NCBI GenBank assembly: GCA_023423065.1
Contig: JAFAGC010000013.1
Location: forward strand, 1-10,553
Length of the DNA stretch: 10,553 bases
DNA from: Pseudomonadota bacterium
GTDB taxonomy: Bacteria > Pseudomonadota > Gammaproteobacteria > Steroidobacterales > Steroidobacteraceae
Direction: 5' to 3'
Positions 6,258 through 10,553 of the stretch are shown in pieces. Made by a program: the position numbers and the translations under genes. The notes under the pieces are model-generated. The model saw only the letters and a program-made list of their open reading frames with translations. It did not search any database and was not told where the DNA came from. Position 1 is the first letter of the stretch. Each line of letters starts with the position of its first letter.

Positions 6258-6805
6258 GAAATACCCTCGCCGGCAAGGATTTGCATGACGCGGGTCACCG
6301 AATCGGCATTGCGCCAGCGCGCCCGGCTTTCGGCCGTCACGAAGCCTTCCTGGACCGCGTAATCGAGCATGCCGTACATCGCCGAGAAGTAATCGTCGAT
6401 GTTCGCGAGGATCACGGGCTTGGCGTGCAGTCCGAGTTGCGCCCAGGTCACGATTTCGACCAGCTCGTCGAAGGTTCCCATGCCGCCGGGAAGCCCGACG
6501 AACCCGTCCGACATTTCCGCCATCAGCGTCTTGCGCTCGTGCATGGTCGTGACGACGTGCTGGCGCGTGAGTCCCGGATGAGCGAGTTCGCGCTCGATGA
6601 GCATGCGCGGAATGACGCCGATGACGCGTCCGCCGGCCTCGAGCGCCGCGTCCGCGACGATGCCCATGAGACCGAGGCGCCCGCCTCCGTACACGAGCGT
6701 GATGCTGCGCTCGGCGAGCGCGCGCCCGAGTTCCTCGGCCGCCCGCGAGTAGCTAGGGCGCGCCCCGGGGGCCGAGCCGCAGAACACGCACACCGATCGG
6801 GTCAA
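6254..6805 (-). CDS. LOG family protein (cytokinin riboside 5'-monophosphate phosphoribohydrolase-like, TIGR00730 type)
   Basis: LOG-family enzymes split nucleoside 5'-monophosphates into base and ribose 5-phosphate. In plants and some microbes this activates cytokinins, but in most bacteria the true substrate is probably a common nucleotide. The 183-residue protein has a Rossmann-like fold with CVFCGSAPG (6-14), YGGGRLGLMG (39-48), the catalytic pair in MHERK (R91) and PGGMGTFDE (106-114, E114), and the usual KPVILAN segment. Length fits the small form, not the larger PpnN of E. coli. The start is taken as TTG at 6805, which overlaps the pgsA stop by four bases (TTGA) with GGGG six bases upstream; GTG at 6793 is an alternative but would trim the first strand. 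It ends inside the tRNA promoter. The specific substrate cannot be told from sequence. Confidence 0.92.
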   Translation of the reverse strand: MTRSVCVFCGSAPGARPSYSRAAEELGRALAERSITLVYGGGRLGLMGIVADAALEAGGRVIGVIPRMLIERELAHPGLTRQHVVTTMHERKTLMAEMSDGFVGLPGGMGTFDELVEIVTWAQLGLHAKPVILANIDDYFSAMYGMLDYAVQEGFVTAESRARWRNADSVTRVMQILAGEGIS

Positions 6806-7446
6806 GCGTGACCCCGAAGGTCGGGCCAGGCGGCGCGCAGGTACGCAATGGCGGACATGAGCGTGAGCACCGCGGCGACGATGGTGAGCACGAGTCCGAT
6901 CTCGAACACCGGCAGCGAGATGCCGGGCAGGATCGGCAGATCCCAGCGGAACAACATGCACGACAGTCCGACGATCTGCAGGATCGTCTTGAACTTGCCG
7001 AGCTTGCTCACCTTGACCTTGCCGCGCTGACCGATCTCCGCCATCCACTCGCGCAGCGCGGAGATCGCGATCTCGCGGCCGATGATCACGACGGAGCACA
7101 ACACGAGGATGACGGACACGGTTTCGGGTCGCAGCGTCGCGCGTCCGCCGTCGAGGCCTTCGAGCCCGGGAATGAAAATCGGCGGCATGTCCTTGCTGAC
7201 GAGCAGCACGAGCGCCACGGCCACGATCAGTTTGTCGGCCACCGGATCGAGGAAGGCGCCGAGCCGCGAGGTCTGGCCCATGCGACGCGCGAGATACCCG
7301 TCCAGCGAGTCGGTGATGCCGGCGAGCCCGAACAGCAGTCCGGCGGCCGGGTCGGCCCACTGGAACGGTAGATAGAAGAGCACGACGACCAGCGGGATCG
7401 CGAAGATGCGCAGCCAGGTCAACGTGTTCGGCAGGTTCCAGATCAT
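6802..7446 (-). CDS. pgsA: PgsA, CDP-diacylglycerol-glycerol-3-phosphate 3-phosphatidyltransferase
   Basis: PgsA makes phosphatidylglycerol phosphate from CDP-diacylglycerol and glycerol 3-phosphate at the inner membrane, the committed step to phosphatidylglycerol and cardiolipin. The 214-residue protein starts with NLPNTLTWLRI and contains the full CDP-alcohol phosphotransferase signature, D46-x2-D49-G50-x2-A53-R54-x8-G63-x3-D67-x3-D71. The later segment IGREIAISALREWMAE is diagnostic of PgsA as opposed to PssA or Cls. Several membrane helices are present. It is about 30 residues longer than E. coli PgsA, mostly from an insertion around FIPGLEGLDGGRATLRPE (roughly 87-104) between two helices. 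The ATG at 7446 lies 31 bases after the uvrC stop; the longer in-frame ORF up to 7644 overlaps uvrC and is not conserved. It is the gene downstream of uvrC, as in E. coli. Confidence 0.96.
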   Translation of the reverse strand: MIWNLPNTLTWLRIFAIPLVVVLFYLPFQWADPAAGLLFGLAGITDSLDGYLARRMGQTSRLGAFLDPVADKLIVAVALVLLVSKDMPPIFIPGLEGLDGGRATLRPETVSVILVLCSVVIIGREIAISALREWMAEIGQRGKVKVSKLGKFKTILQIVGLSCMLFRWDLPILPGISLPVFEIGLVLTIVAAVLTLMSAIAYLRAAWPDLRGHA

Positions 7447-7477
7447 CTCGACTCGAGTTTCACTTGTGGGACTTCTC

Positions 7478-9331
7478 TCAGGCGCCCGGGTGCAAGTGAT
7501 CATAAAGGTTGCGTGCCAGCGTTGTCCCGATCCCGGAGACCGCTTCGAGATCGCCGAGACCCGCGCGCATGAGACCTTGCATGCCGCCGAAGTGCCGCAG
7601 CAGCGCACGCCGTTTCGCCGGACCCAGGCCGGGTACGGTTTCAAGCACGGATTCGTTGTGACGGCGGGCGCGTCGTTTGCGATGTCCGGTAATCGCGAAG
7701 CGATGCGCCTCGTCGCGGATGCGCTGGATCACGCGCAGCGCGGGAGAATCGGGCCCCGGTGCGATCGCGGCGTCCGAGCCGTGCACAAACAATCTTTCCT
7801 GCCCTGCCCTGCGGTCCGGTCCCTTCGCGACGCCGACGAGCTTCAGGTCGCCGAAGCCGAGTTGCGCCAGCTCCGTGTGTACTTCATTGATCTGGCCCAG
7901 GCCGCCGTCGATGAGCAACACGTCCGGCGCGACCACTTCGCCGGCCCGCACGCGCTCGTAGCGCCGCTTCAATGCCTGGCGCAGCGCGCCGTAGTCGTCG
8001 CCGGGCGTGATTCCGGTGATGTTGAAGCGCCGGTATTCCTTCTTCATCGGTCCTTCCGGCCCAAAGACGACACACGAGGCCACCGTCCCCTCGCCCGCCG
8101 TGTGGCTGATGTCGAAACACTCGAGGCGCTTCGGCGCCTGCCCGAGACCGAGCAATGTTCCGAGCGCTCCGAGCATGTCGGCGATGTCGGCCTTGCGCGC
8201 GCGGCGCATGCGCAGCGCCTGCGTCGCGTTGTCGACGGTCATCGCCATCCAGCGCGCCGGCAACGCGCGCGACGGTCGCCACAGCCGCGAGCTGCTGCCT
8301 GCCCGTTCGCCGAGCGCCTTCACGAGCGCCTCGGCTTCCTCGAGATCCAGATTGACGAGGATCTCGGGCGGCGGCGGCGTGCTCGCGTAGTACTGCATCA
8401 GGAAAGATGCGAGCGCCTCGTTCGGTTCCGCCAGAGATCCCTTGGGGAAGTAGCAGGTCGAACCGAGGTTGCGACCACCGCGGATGATCATCACCGAGAT
8501 CGCGAACTCGCCCGGTTCGCCGACCAGGCCGAACACGTCGATGTCGCGGTCGCCCTCGGCGGTGACGATCTGCTGCGATTGGACCTGCTTGAGCGCCGCG
8601 AGCTGGTCGCGCAGCGAGGCGGCGCGCTCGTATTGCAGCGCATCCGCGGCCTGCTCCATCGCGCGCGCGAGTTCCGCGTTCACCTCGTCGTTGCGCCCTT
8701 CGAGCACCTTGACCGCCGCGCCGATGTCGCGCGCGTAGTCCTCGCGCGAGATCAGCTTCACGCACGGCGCCGAGCAGCGGCCGATCTGGTGCTGCAGGCA
8801 CGGCCGGCTGCGGTTCTCGAAGAAGCTGTCGCGGCAGTTGCGGATGCGGAAGATCTTCTGCACCGAGAGCAGCGTTTCCTTCACCGCGCCCGCGCTCGGG
8901 AACGGCCCGAAGTAGCGCCCCGGCAGGTTGCGCGGCCCGCGGTAGAACACCAGGCGCGGGAACTCGTGCCCCGACGGTAGATAGATGTACGGAAAACTCT
9001 TGTCGTCGCGCAGCACGATGTTGTAGCGCGGACGGTGCTCCTTGATGAGGTTGTATTCCAGCAGCAGCGCCTCGGTTTCGGAGCTGGTGAGCGTGACCTC
9101 GATGCGCGCGATCTGCCCGACCAGCGCCTGCACCTTCGGGTCGACGTTGCTCGCGAGGAAGTAGTTGCCCACGCGATCGCGCAGGCTGCGGGCCTTGCCG
9201 ACATACAGGAGTTCGCCCCGGCCGTCCGGCGCGCCGTCCGCGGGCGCGCCGTACATGCGATACACGCCCGGCCGCCGCGGCAGGTTCGGGATGTACTCGC
9301 GAGGATCGAATTTGTCGGCGTGCTCGCTCAC
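7478..9331 (-). CDS. uvrC: UvrC, excinuclease ABC subunit C
   Basis: UvrC makes both incisions in nucleotide excision repair after UvrAB finds a lesion. With a GTG start at 9331 the protein has 617 residues, near the usual 610. Domains in order: GIY-YIG nuclease for the 3' cut (PGVYRMYG at about 21-28, LLYVGKARSLRDR at 41-53, catalytic Glu near 92 in LLLEYNLIK); four cysteines C166, C178, C186 and C190 that match the 4Fe-4S ligands reported for UvrC; UVR motif near 222-250 for UvrB contact; RNase H-like nuclease for the 5' cut (CFDISH with D407, LLIDGG with D475, ITGHRKRR with H550); and tandem HhH motifs (VPGLGPAKRRALL, VSGIGTTLA). The start is chosen by alignment of FDPREYIPNLP with the family N-terminus; an ATG at 9409 would add 26 unconserved residues. 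No ribosome site is seen before GTG. Confidence 0.97.
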   Translation of the reverse strand: MSEHADKFDPREYIPNLPRRPGVYRMYGAPADGAPDGRGELLYVGKARSLRDRVGNYFLASNVDPKVQALVGQIARIEVTLTSSETEALLLEYNLIKEHRPRYNIVLRDDKSFPYIYLPSGHEFPRLVFYRGPRNLPGRYFGPFPSAGAVKETLLSVQKIFRIRNCRDSFFENRSRPCLQHQIGRCSAPCVKLISREDYARDIGAAVKVLEGRNDEVNAELARAMEQAADALQYERAASLRDQLAALKQVQSQQIVTAEGDRDIDVFGLVGEPGEFAISVMIIRGGRNLGSTCYFPKGSLAEPNEALASFLMQYYASTPPPPEILVNLDLEEAEALVKALGERAGSSSRLWRPSRALPARWMAMTVDNATQALRMRRARKADIADMLGALGTLLGLGQAPKRLECFDISHTAGEGTVASCVVFGPEGPMKKEYRRFNITGITPGDDYGALRQALKRRYERVRAGEVVAPDVLLIDGGLGQINEVHTELAQLGFGDLKLVGVAKGPDRRAGQERLFVHGSDAAIAPGPDSPALRVIQRIRDEAHRFAITGHRKRRARRHNESVLETVPGLGPAKRRALLRHFGGMQGLMRAGLGDLEAVSGIGTTLARNLYDHLHPGA

Positions 9332-9337
9332 GCCCGA

Positions 9338-9343
9338 ATGATA
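9338..9343 (-). promoter_or_regulatory. Possible -10 element of uvrC (TATCAT)
   Basis: TATCAT on the minus strand ends six bases before the proposed uvrC GTG. No -35 hexamer is found at a usual distance. If real, transcription would start at or next to the start codon, giving a leaderless mRNA. Weak evidence on its own. Confidence 0.25.
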
Positions 9344-9439
9344 AACCCGCGTGTCAGCATCCGCCTGCACTGCGCCCGACGCCCATGCGCGACGTCGTTT
9401 CGAAGGCAACCGCTGATCGGCGCGCTCGGGATGGGTTCA

Positions 9440-9445
9440 TATACT
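9440..9445 (+). promoter_or_regulatory. Possible -10 element of the nfeD-type gene (TATACT)
   Basis: TATACT matches the -10 consensus at five of six positions and stands seven bases before the ATG at 9453. A TGA at 9414-9416 and the lack of any in-frame start between it and 9453 fix the start codon. No Shine-Dalgarno sequence and no good -35 element are visible. The spacing predicts transcription beginning on or one base before the ATG. Confidence 0.4.
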
Positions 9446-9452
9446 CGGCCGC

Positions 9453-10553
9453 ATGGCCCGCTGGATCCTCATCGCAGGATTGGCGCTTCTCGCGCCGCAC
9501 GTCGCGCGCGCGACGCCGTCCGGTCCCGTGGCGCTCGTCGAGATCGACGGGCCGATCGGCGCGGCGAGCGAAAACCAGGTGGCCGATGCGCGCGCCCGCG
9601 CGGAGAAGATGGGTGCGAGCGCCATTGTCGTGCGGATCGACACACCCGGCGGGCTCGACACCGCGATGCGCGACATCGTCAAGGATGTGCTTGCCTCGCC
9701 TGTTCCGGTGATCTGCTGGGTCGGGCCCTCGGGTGCGCGTGCGGCGAGCGCCGGCACGTACATTCTCTATGCGTGCCCGGTGGCCGCGATGGCGCCCGGC
9801 ACGAATCTCGGCGCGGCGACCCCCGTTCCGCTGGGGGGAACCTGGAAGCCACCCGGCGAACCCGCCGGCGACGCCAGGCCATCCGATGCCATGGAGGCCA
9901 AGGTCGTGAACGACGCCGCGGCCTACATCCGCGGACTGGCCGAGCGCTACGGCCGCAATGCCGACTGGGCGGAATCGGCGGTGCGCAGCGGCGCGTCCCT
10001 CAGTTCCGGCGATGCACTGGGCCGCAAGGTCATCGATCTGATCGCGGCCGACGTCGACGAATTGCTCGAGAAGGTCGACGGCCGCACGGTGCAGACCGCG
10101 CGCGGTCCCGTCACGCTGAACACCGCCGGCGCGGTGGTGCGACGGATCGAGCCGGGATGGCGGCTCGAACTCCTCACGGTGCTGAGCAATCCGACCGTCG
10201 CCTATGTGCTGCTTCTGATCGGCCTCTACGGGTTGCTTTTCGAAGGCTTCAATCCCGGTGCGATCCTGCCCGGTGTGGTCGGCGCGATCAGCCTGCTGCT
10301 CGCGGCCTATGCACTGCAGATGTTGCCGGTTAACTACGCCGGGCTCGGATTGATCGTGCTCGGCGCGGCGATGCTGATCGCCGAGGCGTTCGCGCCGAGC
10401 TTCGGCCTACTCGGGCTCGGCGGAATCGTCGCGTTCGTCTTCGGCTCCGTGCTGATGTTCGACACGGGCGTGCCGGGTTACCAGGTGAATCGCGGCGTGA
10501 TCGCCGGTATCGCCGTCAGCGCGACGGCGCTGCTCGGCGCGCTGGTGTGGTTG
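9453..10553 (+). CDS. nfeD: NfeD long-form / ClpP-class membrane-bound serine protease (partial, N-terminal 367 residues)
   Basis: Long NfeD proteins (STOPP, 1510-N family) join a ClpP-like periplasmic Ser-Lys protease to a membrane domain and a C-terminal OB fold; the archaeal relative cleaves a stomatin. Visible here: a signal peptide (about 1-20, ending ARA), VALVEIDGPIG (26-36), VVRIDTPGG (59-67), catalytic S99 in GARAASAGTYIL, MAPGTNLGAATPV (113-125), and the likely general base K150 in EAKVVNDAAAYI. Membrane helices follow from about residue 250: FEGFNPGAILPG (family hallmark), a helix in LLLAAYALQML, AGLGLIVLGAAMLIAEAF, and GLLGLGGIVAFVFGSV. The OB fold lies beyond the edge. The gene is open to the last base. 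It is divergent from uvrC; a slipin/stomatin gene usually follows in such loci, but is not visible here. Confidence 0.93.
   Translation, partial: MARWILIAGLALLAPHVARATPSGPVALVEIDGPIGAASENQVADARARAEKMGASAIVVRIDTPGGLDTAMRDIVKDVLASPVPVICWVGPSGARAASAGTYILYACPVAAMAPGTNLGAATPVPLGGTWKPPGEPAGDARPSDAMEAKVVNDAAAYIRGLAERYGRNADWAESAVRSGASLSSGDALGRKVIDLIAADVDELLEKVDGRTVQTARGPVTLNTAGAVVRRIEPGWRLELLTVLSNPTVAYVLLLIGLYGLLFEGFNPGAILPGVVGAISLLLAAYALQMLPVNYAGLGLIVLGAAMLIAEAFAPSFGLLGLGGIVAFVFGSVLMFDTGVPGYQVNRGVIAGIAVSATALLGALVWL

Larger units (their letters stand above)
9332..9452. other. Divergent intergenic region between uvrC and the nfeD-type gene
   Basis: This 121-base gap is the only sizeable non-coding stretch apart from the tRNA cluster. 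It must hold promoters for both divergent genes. The only promoter-like elements I see are the two -10-like hexamers at its ends. I see no clear operator, inverted repeat or small gene in it. Confidence 0.6.

Noticed and set aside
7406..8980. A 524-residue open frame on the plus strand opposite uvrC
   Set aside because: It has the same composition of Arg, His, Glu and Asp as other antisense frames here, no domain signature, and mirrors the codon pattern of uvrC.
9411..9445. A -35 box (CTGATC) paired with TATACT upstream of the nfeD-type gene
   Set aside because: The spacer would be 21 bases and the hexamer is a poor match, so only the -10 element is reported.
9035..10333. A 432-residue plus-strand frame across the uvrC start and the nfeD gene
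   Set aside because: It crosses the divergent promoter region and has no conserved motif. The true reading of the right half is the frame beginning at 9453, with a signal peptide and catalytic Ser/Lys.

Overview
The window is GC-rich, densely coded chromosomal DNA from a gammaproteobacterium. The evidence is the order uvrC, pgsA, tRNA-Gly(GCC), tRNA-Cys(GCA), tRNA-Leu(UAA), which is the order known in Escherichia coli (uvrC-pgsA-glyW-cysT-leuZ), together with a complete System I (Ccm) cytochrome c maturation operon. CcmH and CcmI are separate genes here, as in Pseudomonas- or Xanthomonas-like lineages, not fused as in E. coli. The high GC suggests a lineage outside the enterics, but I cannot name a genus. 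No mobile element, CRISPR array, prophage or defence system is visible, and this is mostly core-genome DNA.

Layout, from the right end of the window leftward. A plus-strand gene for a long NfeD / ClpP-class membrane serine protease starts at 9453 and runs off the right edge. It is divergent from the minus-strand series uvrC (9331-7478), pgsA (7446-6802) and a LOG-family phosphoribohydrolase gene (6805-6254), separated by 121 bases. The LOG stop codon lies inside a strong sigma-70-like promoter (TTGACT, 16 bases, TAGAAT) for the three tRNA genes (6211-5928). ccmA begins 17 bases after the encoded CCA of tRNA-Leu. It is followed by ccmB, ccmC, ccmD, ccmE, ccmF, ccmG, ccmH and the start of ccmI, which is cut by the left edge. 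Apart from a 9-base gap between ccmB and ccmC, successive ccm genes overlap by one or four bases.

The ccm products form one pathway. CcmAB hydrolyse ATP to release holo-CcmE from CcmC. CcmC (with CcmD) loads haem onto the CcmE histidine. CcmG and CcmH reduce and hold the apocytochrome thiols. CcmF and CcmI complete haem ligation in the periplasm. uvrC (nucleotide excision repair), pgsA (acidic phospholipid synthesis) and the LOG gene (nucleotide salvage) are housekeeping neighbours, probably in one operon.

The points most worth a second look are regulatory or architectural: ccm expression apparently tied to tRNA transcription, possible leaderless starts on both sides of the divergent uvrC/nfeD gap, a LOG gene inserted between pgsA and the tRNAs relative to E. 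coli, and a CcmI with an unusually short cytoplasmic loop. I found no convincing new biological system.
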